64,000 bases of DNA from JAIQFL01 sp035295745 (GTDB taxonomy: Bacteria > Acidobacteriota > Terriglobia > Bryobacterales > Bryobacteraceae): NCBI GenBank assembly GCA_035295745.1, contig DATGIL010000014.1:1-64000 (forward strand). The letters run 5' to 3'. Under the pieces are notes generated by a model. It searched no databases and was not told the origin of the DNA. It saw only the letters and a program-made list of their open reading frames with translations. Positions 55,669-63,201 of this stretch are shown piece after piece. Every line of letters begins with the position of its first letter. Within the stretch, counting starts at the first letter, position 1. A program made the translations under genes and the position numbers.

Positions 55669-57180
55669 ATGAGATCGCCCGGAATCGCGCTACTCCTTCT
55701 CTCGGCAGCCCTTTCGTCCGCCCAGACGAACCCCGCCGCCCTCGCTGCCCGCCAGTGGCGCGAGTCTCACGAGCGCGCGATCCTGGCGGAATTCATGGAA
55801 CTGCTCGCGCTACCCAACCTGGCGCGCGACGAAAGCGCGATCCGCCGCAATGCCGCCGCGGTCTCGGCTATTTTCGAGAAGCGCGGCGTGAAGACCAGAC
55901 TCCTGGAGGTCGCGGGCGCGCCACCGGTCGTCTTCGGCGAATTGCTGACGCCCGGCGCCACGCGGACGCTGGTCTTCTACGCCCACTACGACGGCCAGCC
56001 TCTCGATCCCAAGGAGTGGGCCACGCCCCCATGGCAGCCGGTGCTCCGCAATCGCCCGCTCGACAAGGGCGGCGACGTCATTCCCCTTCCCTCGAGCGGT
56101 CCTATCGATCCGGAATGGCGCATCTACGCGCGCTCGGCCTCCGACGACAAAGCGCCCCTGATCACCATCGCCGCGGCGCTCGACGCCCTCCAGGCGTCGC
56201 GAACGCCGCTCCGCTCCAATTTGAAATTCGTATTCGAAGGGGAGGAAGAGGCTGGATCGCCGCACCTCGCCAGCATCATCGCCAAGTACAAGGACCTGCT
56301 CGCGAGCGACGTCTGGCTGATCTGCGACGGGCCCGTGCACCAAAGCCGCCGCCAACAGATCGTCTTCGGCGCGCGCGGCATCACCACCATCGACATCACC
56401 CTCTACGGCCCCAATCACGAACTGCACAGCGGTCATTACGGCAATTGGGCGCCGAATCCCGCCATGATGCTGGCGCGCCTGCTGGCCTCCATGAAGGCCG
56501 ACGATGGCCGCGTCACCATCGAACATTTCTACGACGGCATCGAGCCGCTGAGCCCGACCGAAACGCGCGCCGTGGCGGAAGCACCGGACGTGGAGACCGG
56601 ACTGAAGAGCGAACTCTGGCTGGGACGCACCGAAGGCGGCGGCAGGAAACTCGTGGAGTTACTGAATATGCCCTCGCTAAATGTTCGCGGTATGAACAGT
56701 GCGAGAACCGGGGCGCAGGCTAGTAACGTAATCCCGTCCACCGCTACCGCCACCATCGACATTCGCCTGGTGAAAGGCATCAGCCCGGAGGCCGCGGCGC
56801 AACGCGTCGTCAGCCACATCCGGTCGCAAGGTTATTTCATCGTGGAAGCCGAGCCCGATCGCGAGACGCGAATGGCGCACGAGAAACTGGCGCGCGTGGT
56901 GGTGGAACCAGGTGGTTATGCGGCGTCCCGCACGTCCATGGACTTGCCGATTTCGCAGCTCATTTTAAAGACTGCGGATGCGGCACGCGGTCCCGTGGTC
57001 AGGCTGCCGACGATGGGCGGCAGCGTGCCACTCTACATGATCGACGAGATGCTGCATGTGCCGACGATCACCACGCCGATCGCCAACCACGACAATAGCC
57101 AGCACAGCTTCAACGAAAACATTCGGATTCAGAACTTGTGGGATGGGATCGAGCTGATGGCTGCGTTTCTCGCGATGTGA
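55669..57180 (+). CDS. M20-family metallopeptidase, secreted
   Basis: 503 residues with a signal peptide (SPGIALLLLSAALSSAQ). Metal-binding motifs are visible: FYAHYDGQPLDP (His, Asp), ARSASDDKAPL (Asp), EGEEEAGSPH (Glu, Glu) and SQHSFNENIRI with a His near the end. An M20 dimerisation domain (DSH-like insert) is present in the middle. It hydrolyses peptides or acylated amino acids. The promoter lies in a 121-base gap shared with the divergent TIG protein gene. Confidence 0.92.
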   Translation: MRSPGIALLLLSAALSSAQTNPAALAARQWRESHERAILAEFMELLALPNLARDESAIRRNAAAVSAIFEKRGVKTRLLEVAGAPPVVFGELLTPGATRTLVFYAHYDGQPLDPKEWATPPWQPVLRNRPLDKGGDVIPLPSSGPIDPEWRIYARSASDDKAPLITIAAALDALQASRTPLRSNLKFVFEGEEEAGSPHLASIIAKYKDLLASDVWLICDGPVHQSRRQQIVFGARGITTIDITLYGPNHELHSGHYGNWAPNPAMMLARLLASMKADDGRVTIEHFYDGIEPLSPTETRAVAEAPDVETGLKSELWLGRTEGGGRKLVELLNMPSLNVRGMNSARTGAQASNVIPSTATATIDIRLVKGISPEAAAQRVVSHIRSQGYFIVEAEPDRETRMAHEKLARVVVEPGGYAASRTSMDLPISQLILKTADAARGPVVRLPTMGGSVPLYMIDEMLHVPTITTPIANHDNSQHSFNENIRIQNLWDGIELMAAFLAM

Positions 57181-57196
57181 GCGGGCTCTTAAGAAA

Positions 57197-57287
57197 CACT
57201 CCCTCACGGTCGTGGCTCGTGAGCTACCCAAATACGTTCGGGCGATAAGTGCGCTTGCGACCCGCGCTCGTCAGCAAGCTAATGCCC
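57197..57287 (-). repeat. Interspersed palindromic repeat, reverse orientation
   Basis: ACTCCCTCACGGTCGTGGCTCG, then GAGCTACCCAAATACGTTCG, then CGCTCGTCAGCAAGCT. It lies between the convergent M20 and DUF1684 genes and reaches a few bases into the end of the latter. Confidence 0.85.
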
Positions 57288-58103
57288 GTACTTCTTCTCG
57301 CCTGCCTCGATGCGCACGGCCAGGTGATTCTCCTTGGGCGGCAACGGGCAGGTAGCGTACGGCGTGAACGCGCAGGGCGGATTGTAAGCCTTGTTGAAAT
57401 CCAGGACGACCTCGCCATCCTTCGGCATCGCGGAATAAAGGAATCGGCCCGCGCCGTAGGTCTCTTTTCCGGTGGTCTGGTCGCGGAAGATGTAGAAGAG
57501 CTGCTGGTCGCCGGGCTCTTCGATGATCGGATAGAGCCGATACTCCTTGCCATGCAGGTGGAACACGGCGTAGCCCGGGCAATCGGAGTCCTCCGTCTGG
57601 CCCAGGATGTTCAGAATCGGAACCTTGCGCGGCTCGGAGACGAACTTCGCCGTGATGCGGTAGGCCTCGCTCGCCGGATAGTAGTCGATTCCGTGGAAAG
57701 CGCGCCGGTACTCGCTTTCGGGATCTTTGAGGCGAATTCCATACCGCTCGCCCCGCTTGATCACGAAAAGACTGAGCCGGCCCACCTTCAAGACGTCGGC
57801 GGAATCGTGTTTCACATCGCGAGCAGTGCCGTCCTGCGTGACCTTCACGCTGTCGCCATGCAGTTCGATGATTCCGGCGTTCTCCGGACCGTCGGGCAGA
57901 ACGATGTCGTTCGTGGAACCTTTCCCAAAGCGATTGGCGCCCTCATGCAGCCAGAACAACCCGGCCACCGAGAGCCATCCGCCATCAGCCTGCAGAGCCG
58001 CCTCGCGATTGCGGCGCCACTCAGCGATCTCCGATTCGAAAATCGTTGCCGCGGCCAGCCCCATACATGCCAGCGACACCATTAGCAGACGCGCAGCCAT
58101 CAC
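57279..58103 (-). CDS. DUF1684-family protein
   Basis: 274 residues with a short signal peptide (LMVSLACMGLAAAT). Conserved DUF1684 features: EIAEWRRNREAALQADGGWL near the start, GLFWLHEGANRFG, and the C-terminal YNPPCAFTPYATCPLPPKEN. These are also annotated as a beta-barrel-like DUF. The gene overlaps zapA by 4 bases, suggesting translational coupling, and is the last gene of the ribosomal-protein operon. Function is unknown. Confidence 0.85.
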   Translation of the reverse strand: MMAARLLMVSLACMGLAAATIFESEIAEWRRNREAALQADGGWLSVAGLFWLHEGANRFGKGSTNDIVLPDGPENAGIIELHGDSVKVTQDGTARDVKHDSADVLKVGRLSLFVIKRGERYGIRLKDPESEYRRAFHGIDYYPASEAYRITAKFVSEPRKVPILNILGQTEDSDCPGYAVFHLHGKEYRLYPIIEEPGDQQLFYIFRDQTTGKETYGAGRFLYSAMPKDGEVVLDFNKAYNPPCAFTPYATCPLPPKENHLAVRIEAGEKKYGH

Positions 58104-58408
58104 CGTTCCTCCGATGCCAGCAACTGCTCCAGAATCCCCGTGAACTCTTCTGTTTTGCGATCGACGCGATCCTTGAGGCGATTGAGATCACGCTCGAGGA
58201 CACGCAACTTGTCGGCGAGATGCACGCATGCCAATACCGCGATCCGCGTGGAGTCGGCACTGGGAGCACGTGCCGCAATGGAAAGCATTAACTCGTCAAC
58301 ACTGGCGGCTACCTCCTCCACTTCGCGAGGATCGCCTGACGCCAGCAGCGTATACGGGCGGCTCAGGATCGTCACCTGGACGCGCCGTTTTTCGGGAGTG
58401 CTTTCCAC
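58100..58408 (-). CDS. zapA: Cell division protein ZapA
   Basis: 102 residues from a GTG start with GGAGG upstream. The ZapA fold is recognisable from RRVQVTILSRPYTLLASGDP at the N-terminus and a C-terminal coiled coil (LADKLRVLERDLNRLKDRVD). ZapA cross-links FtsZ filaments. It follows the coiled-coil gene and overlaps DUF1684. Confidence 0.87.
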   Translation of the reverse strand: MESTPEKRRVQVTILSRPYTLLASGDPREVEEVAASVDELMLSIAARAPSADSTRIAVLACVHLADKLRVLERDLNRLKDRVDRKTEEFTGILEQLLASEER

Positions 58409-58433
58409 CCGGACCTCCGGAGGCGAGATGCCC

Positions 58434-58676
58434 TTATTCGCTGCCCAACTGATCGATTTGTCCCAGCAGTTTTTCGATGCGAGTGCGGACCTGTTTGCGG
58501 TCCGTTTGCAGGGACTTCACCTCGTCAGTGAGGCGCTCCACTTGGGCGCGGAGTTCCGCGCCCTCGCGAAGTGCTTCTTCTTTTTCCTGACGCAGGCGCA
58601 CGACCAGTTGGACCGTGCTTTGAATTCGTTCTTCAAGGCTACTAAGGGAATCGGTGCTCTCTTCGACAGGACTCAT
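58434..58676 (-). CDS. Small coiled-coil protein, ZapB-like
   Basis: 80 residues that are almost entirely coiled coil (SLSSLEERIQSTVQLVVRL and LREGAELRAQVERLTDEV). It overlaps the rplT stop codon by 4 bases and sits just upstream of zapA, so a role in division as a ZapB-like partner of ZapA is plausible but inferred. Confidence 0.65.
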   Translation of the reverse strand: MSPVEESTDSLSSLEERIQSTVQLVVRLRQEKEEALREGAELRAQVERLTDEVKSLQTDRKQVRTRIEKLLGQIDQLGSE

Positions 58677-59035
58677 GCTTTCTCCAGCGCACTCTTGGCT
58701 GAGTTTATCAACTGGAGGAAGGCCGCGTCATCGTGCAGTGCAACATCTGCCAGCACCTTGCGATTGAGATCGAGACCGGCAGCTTTCAGGCCATGTACAA
58801 ACTGGCTGTAGGAAATGCCCGCCGCGCGGCACGCGGCATTAATGCGGACAATCCACAAGGCACGGAATTCGCGTTTTTTGTTTTTGCGGCCGGTGTATGC
58901 GAACTTCAGTCCGCGTTCGACGGCCTCTTGCGCTGCGCGATAGAGCTTGCTCTTGGTGAGAAAATAGCCGGAAGCTTGATGCAACGTCTTTTTGCGAGAC
59001 GCCCGGCGGTGGGTACCTCTTTTTACTCTGGGCAC
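58673..59035 (-). CDS. rplT: Large ribosomal subunit protein L20
   Basis: 120 residues, the normal length. The sequence MPRVKRGTHRRASRKKTLHQ and the later RALWIVRINAACRAAGISYS match bL20 throughout. It follows rpmI by 82 bases in the usual rpmI-rplT order and overlaps the next gene. bL20 is needed for large-subunit assembly and represses its own operon in several bacteria. Confidence 0.98.
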   Translation of the reverse strand: MPRVKRGTHRRASRKKTLHQASGYFLTKSKLYRAAQEAVERGLKFAYTGRKNKKREFRALWIVRINAACRAAGISYSQFVHGLKAAGLDLNRKVLADVALHDDAAFLQLINSAKSALEKA

Positions 59036-59117
59036 GTTTGATCTCCTTGTTTAGATTGGAAAGGCGGCTCGGGCACGTGCCACGCGCTCCGTCCGCTCAA
59101 TCACGCTCACCCCGAAT

Positions 59118-59312
59118 CTAGTAGGGGAGCATTCTCTTCAGAACGGGTTGATCGGCCGGATCGGCCAGGACGCTCTGATGCAGTTTCTTCTTGCGTTTGT
59201 GCGGCTTCGAAGTCAGGATATGGCGGCCAAAAGCGTGATTGCGAACCACTTGCCCCGTGCCAGTCTTCTTGAACCGCTTAGACGCACCTTTGTGTGTCTT
59301 AAGCTTAGGCAT
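59118..59312 (-). CDS. rpmI: Large ribosomal subunit protein L35
   Basis: 64 residues from ATG 59312. MPKLKTHKGASKRFKKTGTG and VLADPADQPVLKRMLPY are typical of bL35. It leads this operon, with a TATAAT promoter box about 40 bases upstream. The infC gene usually found upstream is not in this window. Confidence 0.97.
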   Translation of the reverse strand: MPKLKTHKGASKRFKKTGTGQVVRNHAFGRHILTSKPHKRKKKLHQSVLADPADQPVLKRMLPY

Positions 59313-59352
59313 AATAATTCCCTGGATCTTTTCGAACAGGAATGTCTCTCGG

Positions 59353-59358
59353 ATTATA
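59353..59358 (-). promoter_or_regulatory. TATAAT promoter box of rpmI-rplT
   Basis: Perfect TATAAT on the minus strand, 40 bases before the rpmI ATG. TTTTCC lies 17 bases further upstream as a poor -35. The leader would be about 30-35 bases. Confidence 0.6.
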
Positions 59359-59375
59359 GCATGGCCCGGGTACAC

Positions 59376-59431
59376 GGAAAAATATGCCGGGGTCCATTAT
59401 TCATGGCTGGACCCGTCGCACTCAGACGGGT
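59376..59431 (-). terminator. Terminator hairpin with overlapping competing hairpin
   Basis: On the minus strand a 7-bp stem GGGTCCA/TGGACCC (59408-59414 with 59390-59396) is followed by a T-run (complement of 59378-59382). A second 7-bp stem ACCCGTC/GACGGGT (59425-59431 with 59411-59417) overlaps the first by four bases, so both cannot form at once. It may end the quinoprotein operon or act as an attenuator. The rest of 59432-59548 shows no gene. Confidence 0.6.
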
Positions 59432-59548
59432 GCCCACCATAGGATTCAACAACTTACAGATAAATTCCGTCGCAATCGAACGGATCTGCTCCGGATCTTC
59501 AGGGTTTGCTTGCAGAGACCGACGTTCGCCCGACCCGCAAGTTCTTAT

Positions 59549-59869
59549 TCAGTCCAGCCACCGAATCAGGCCGTCCGAATCATCCACCACGACGGCGTCG
59601 TACTTCTCGAGCATGGCCATCACTACGCCCTCCATCTCGCGCTTCCAGAGTTCGCCTCCATAAAATTTGGCCTTCATGGGGTCGCGTGAAGCCAAGTCGG
59701 GAAAGCCTCGCATGAAGAACAAGGTGTCGGGGTCCTCTATCGAAAGGAAGGGACCCAGGATTTTCATCCCGATCTCCGTGTGCGCCGGGATCCCCTTGGT
59801 GCGGAAGATTTCCAGAAACTGGGCGCGCTTTCCAGGCTTCGTCTTGTAGGTCCTCATTTCGACAATCAT
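59549..59869 (-). CDS. NIPSNAP-family protein
   Basis: 106 residues from ATG 59869, matching the NIPSNAP domain (MIVEMRTYKTKPGKRAQFLE, then GPFLSIEDPDTLFFMRGFPD). NIPSNAP is a ferredoxin-like dimeric alpha/beta domain of unclear role, often encoded near oxidoreductases. It starts 5 bases after the quinoprotein stop region and is the last gene of that operon. Confidence 0.85.
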   Translation of the reverse strand: MIVEMRTYKTKPGKRAQFLEIFRTKGIPAHTEIGMKILGPFLSIEDPDTLFFMRGFPDLASRDPMKAKFYGGELWKREMEGVVMAMLEKYDAVVVDDSDGLIRWLD

Positions 59870-59874
59870 TCTCG

Positions 59875-61506
59875 CTACTCCGCCTGACGATTCACCGTGA
59901 AGCTGTACAAGCTGTCGCCTGCCGCGACCAGCAGATACTGCTTGCCGTCGAGCAGATATGTAATCGGGCCCGCACTCGGAGCCGCCATCAGACCGGAGTG
60001 CCACAGAATCTTACCGTTCGCCGGATGGAACGCGATCAGATTCTGCCCGTTGCTGGTGAACAGCAGCTTGCCTGCCGTGGTCAGGATATGCGTCACGCCC
60101 GTGCCGCTCGGCCACTCGTGGCGCCATGCGATCTTCCCCGTCTTGTAGTCGATGGCCACCAGCGCACTGCCGTCGCTGCCGACACCGCTATCCAGGCCGC
60201 CCCAGCCCTCCGGCCGCTCGTCCGTGTCCGTCAGGTAGTACATGCTGTACGGCCGGTTGGTGCCGACGTACAGCAGGCCAGTGTCGGGATCGAAACTCGG
60301 CGCCGGCCAATTGGTCGCCCCATTCGAGGATGGCGACACCAGCACTCCGTCGGTGGTCGGAAACTTGGCGGGATCGGGAATCGGCTGGCCTTTGGCGTCG
60401 ATACCCTTCGCCCAATTCAAAGTGTCGATGAACGGTTGCGTGAGGACATTCTTTCCGGTCGCTCGATCGAGCACGAAGAAGTAGCCGTTGCGACTGGCTT
60501 GCGCCACGAGTTTGCGCGGCTTGCCATCGATCACTCCATCAAACATAACCGGAGTCTCCACTGCGTCCCAATCGTGCGTGTCGTGCGGAGATGGTTGGAA
60601 GTACCACACGATCTTGCCGGTGTCGGGATTGATCGCGACGATCGAACAGGTGTACAAATTGTCGCCCTTGCGGCTCTTCTCGGCCATCACGGGGTTGGGA
60701 TTGCCCGTGCCGACAATGTAGAGGTTCAGTTCCGGATCGTACGTCCCCGGCATCCATGCCTGGCCCGTGCCGTGCGCCGCGGCGTACTCGTTCGGCCATG
60801 TCTCGATGCCTGGCTCCCCCTTACGGGGGGTGGTCCACCACTTCCATTGCACGGCGCCCGTTTCCGGATCGTGCGATTCGAGGAAGCCTGGATTATCCAG
60901 GTGGTCGCCGCCGATCCCGACCAGAATGTGATTGCCCACCACCACCGGCGCGACCGTCGAGGTGTAGTCGAGTTTCGGATCGGCGATCTGCACCTTCCAG
61001 CGCTGCTTGCCGGTGCGCGCGTCGAGGCTCACCAGTTGGCTGTCGGGCGTCTCGAAATAGAGCCAGTTCCCGTACATGCCCACGCCGCGATTGCCGATGG
61101 TGCTGCCCGTGTTTGGCGGATATTGGTAATGCCAAAGTTCGCGGCCGGTGCGCGCATCCGCCGCCCAGACGTTGTTAGGCGACGAGAAATACAGGATGCC
61201 GTTCACCATCAGGGGCGTCGATTTGATTTGGATGGGCGCTCCGCCGCCGCCCGCCTGCGCGCCGCCTCGCCCGCCACCGCCCCCTCCAGCGCTGAAGCGC
61301 GTGGCCCAGGCAAGCGAGAGTGTGTGAACGTTCGAGGAATTGATCTGCGTCAGAGGACTGAAGCGCCGGCCCGAATAGTCGCCGTTGTACGTGGGCCAGG
61401 CATCCGTCGGCTGTTTGAGCAATTCAGACGGATTGAGCGCCTGCCCAAACGCCGAAGCGGCAAGGAACGCCAGAGGGGTGGTGAAAAGGAGTCTAGCCAG
61501 GGTCAT
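59875..61506 (-). CDS. PQQ-dehydrogenase-like quinoprotein of the acidobacterial type
   Basis: 543 residues with a signal peptide (LLFTTPLAFLAASAFGQ). The propeller begins DAWPTYNGDYSGRRFSPL and repeats blade motifs (ADARTGRELWHYQYPP, SLDARTGKQRWKVQI, INPDTGKIVWYFQ). A glycine-rich insert (SAGGGGGGRGGAQAGGGG) interrupts an early blade. I see no vicinal cysteine pair of alcohol dehydrogenases, so PQQ-binding or catalysis may be altered; related acidobacterial proteins have been named empty quinoproteins. The gene overlaps the cytochrome gene upstream by 4 bases. Confidence 0.85.
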   Translation of the reverse strand: MTLARLLFTTPLAFLAASAFGQALNPSELLKQPTDAWPTYNGDYSGRRFSPLTQINSSNVHTLSLAWATRFSAGGGGGGRGGAQAGGGGAPIQIKSTPLMVNGILYFSSPNNVWAADARTGRELWHYQYPPNTGSTIGNRGVGMYGNWLYFETPDSQLVSLDARTGKQRWKVQIADPKLDYTSTVAPVVVGNHILVGIGGDHLDNPGFLESHDPETGAVQWKWWTTPRKGEPGIETWPNEYAAAHGTGQAWMPGTYDPELNLYIVGTGNPNPVMAEKSRKGDNLYTCSIVAINPDTGKIVWYFQPSPHDTHDWDAVETPVMFDGVIDGKPRKLVAQASRNGYFFVLDRATGKNVLTQPFIDTLNWAKGIDAKGQPIPDPAKFPTTDGVLVSPSSNGATNWPAPSFDPDTGLLYVGTNRPYSMYYLTDTDERPEGWGGLDSGVGSDGSALVAIDYKTGKIAWRHEWPSGTGVTHILTTAGKLLFTSNGQNLIAFHPANGKILWHSGLMAAPSAGPITYLLDGKQYLLVAAGDSLYSFTVNRQAE

Positions 61507-62390
61507 TTTAGGGTCACCAGATAGGCAGTAACGTTGTGAATGTCGGCGTCCGTGTACTTGTGAAGCAGATCGGTATGCGCCTGCAAAGGGTCTTTGACCT
61601 CGACCTTCGGGGTGGCGCCTTCCCGATTGAACGAGTGGTAGTCACCGGCGGCATCGCGCAGCGAAACGTTGAAATCGTCGATGCGATCGAGCGCGCCGGA
61701 GACCACTTGGCCCGAGGGCAGCGTCACAGTGACCATGATGGCGCTTCGTGTGGACGGAGTGGCGCCGGCTCTACCGCCGCGAGGCGCTCCGCCGCGTCCA
61801 CCGCGCGGTTGCAGCCACCGCGACTGCAAGGGAAAAGCATCGTAGCGGCTCCCGATGCCCTTCAGATCGCCCGTCACCGAGTGGCAGGAATTGCATTTGC
61901 CCGTGGAGTTGAAATACGCTTCGCCCTTCTTCGCATCGCCGGTGAGGACGTTGAGGAATTCGTATGTGGTGCGATGTCCCGCGGCATAGGTCTGCACGTG
62001 CAGCCACGCCACAATGTCGGCAATCTGCGGCTCGGACAAATTCATTTTCGGCATGCCTTGATCGGGACGCCCATCGCGAATCACCGGAGCGATCAGGATG
62101 CCCTTCTCGTCATCGAGCACCAGAACGGATCGGACGAGGTCGGGCGCGCCCGGTCCACCGCGGGCTGTCACGCCGTGGCACCCCGCGCATTGCGTAGCGA
62201 AGACCTTGCCCCCGCGATCGACGGCCGCCGGATCTTCCTTAGAAGCGGCGATCGCCGCCGCCGTCGCGGCACCAGCGCCACTGCCCCCTCCCCGAGTTAC
62301 TCCCGCTCCGTTCACCGTGGGTTCCTGGGCAGTGGCAAGCGTTCCCAAAAGCAGCACCACCGGCAGACCCATCCTCGACAGTTCCCGCAT
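61503..62390 (-). CDS. Secreted di-heme c-type cytochrome
   Basis: 295 residues from ATG 62390 (an ATG at 62393 is adjacent; GGAGGG lies directly upstream). After a signal peptide (MGLPVVLLLGTLATAQ) there are two heme motifs: CAGCH (with FATQCAGCHGVTARGG) and CNSCH (KCNSCHSVTGDLKG). A Gly/Arg-rich insert and a C-terminal region with VTLPSGQVVSGALDRIDDFN follow. It is the likely electron acceptor for the quinoprotein encoded by the overlapping next gene. Confidence 0.9.
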   Translation of the reverse strand: MRELSRMGLPVVLLLGTLATAQEPTVNGAGVTRGGGSGAGAATAAAIAASKEDPAAVDRGGKVFATQCAGCHGVTARGGPGAPDLVRSVLVLDDEKGILIAPVIRDGRPDQGMPKMNLSEPQIADIVAWLHVQTYAAGHRTTYEFLNVLTGDAKKGEAYFNSTGKCNSCHSVTGDLKGIGSRYDAFPLQSRWLQPRGGRGGAPRGGRAGATPSTRSAIMVTVTLPSGQVVSGALDRIDDFNVSLRDAAGDYHSFNREGATPKVEVKDPLQAHTDLLHKYTDADIHNVTAYLVTLK

Positions 62391-62576
62391 CATCCCTCCG
62401 GAGCCAGTGTACTTTACTCGCGCGGCGTTCCGCACTCATAGATGGTCAGGTGCGGGACACGTTCCAGATCGAATTTCGCGCTCAGCGCTGCCTGGTCCTG
62501 CGTCGGACTGTACCGCATCGAACGCGGCATCTGTTTGCTAAGTACTTGTTTTCAGAAGTCCGCCTGCATATCGCCA

Positions 62577-62716
62577 AATCGCTTGCTAACGCGCGCGGCT
62601 CGCAAGCGCACGTATCGCGCGAAGGTAGCTTACGAGCCGCGACCGTGAGGAAGCGTTGCCACCACGCCGCTAAAGCAGTCAAGGTCGCCTGCTGACGCGC
62701 GCGGCTCGTAAGCACG
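62577..62716 (+). repeat. Interspersed palindromic repeat plus a half copy
   Basis: ATCGCTTGCTAACGCGCGCGG ... GGTAGCTTACGAGCCGCGACCGTGAGGAAGCG is one copy, with a shorter spacer. A left half (TGACGCGCGCGGCTCG) follows. The rest of 62391-62750 shows no gene. Confidence 0.85.
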
Positions 62717-62750
62717 CGCATTCGCCGAACGTATTCTACAGATTGCGGAC

Positions 62751-63134
62751 TCACGCAGGGTCCGCAAAACAGACCTCGACGGAATCGCCATCCTGCAATC
62801 CGCACACATCCCTCAGCTTCACGTCAGTCGCGATCTCGATTATGCATTTGGAATGATGCCCGACCCCTTGCTCATTCGCATCCGTGCGCAGCAGAAAGGC
62901 GGGACGATCGAAAACACGGCACGGCACCATACTGACCGACACGCGTCCTCCATACTCGTGGGCCTCCAGGCGAATCACGTTGGGTGGCAGCGAATACGGC
63001 GCCGGCAATTCCAGATTGAGCGTGCCCGGATAGAGCCGCATACCCGTTTTCTGCAGGTAGAAATCGCTCAGCCGTTCGATCCACTGTCCGAAATCACCCA
63101 GGCCGCTCACCACTCGGCCGCACAGCCGCGACAT
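62751..63134 (-). CDS. CTP-dependent riboflavin kinase-like protein (DUF120, archaeal type)
   Basis: 127 residues from ATG 63134. The sequence fits the archaeal RibK/DUF120 family: GRVVSGLGDFGQWIERL, the hallmark YPGTLNLELPAPYSLPPN, and the final IEIATDVKLRDVCGLQDGDSVEV. Archaeal RibK phosphorylates riboflavin to FMN using CTP. Bacteria usually use RibF instead, so this is either a horizontally acquired enzyme or a paralogue. It is divergent from an AraC-type regulator 67 bases away. Confidence 0.8.
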   Translation of the reverse strand: MSRLCGRVVSGLGDFGQWIERLSDFYLQKTGMRLYPGTLNLELPAPYSLPPNVIRLEAHEYGGRVSVSMVPCRVFDRPAFLLRTDANEQGVGHHSKCIIEIATDVKLRDVCGLQDGDSVEVCFADPA

Positions 63135-63201
63135 CCATCCAGAATACCGTGGGCCGCACTTGCGATCTTCCGGAACCGCTGACAGACTGGAGATAGAACC
63201 G

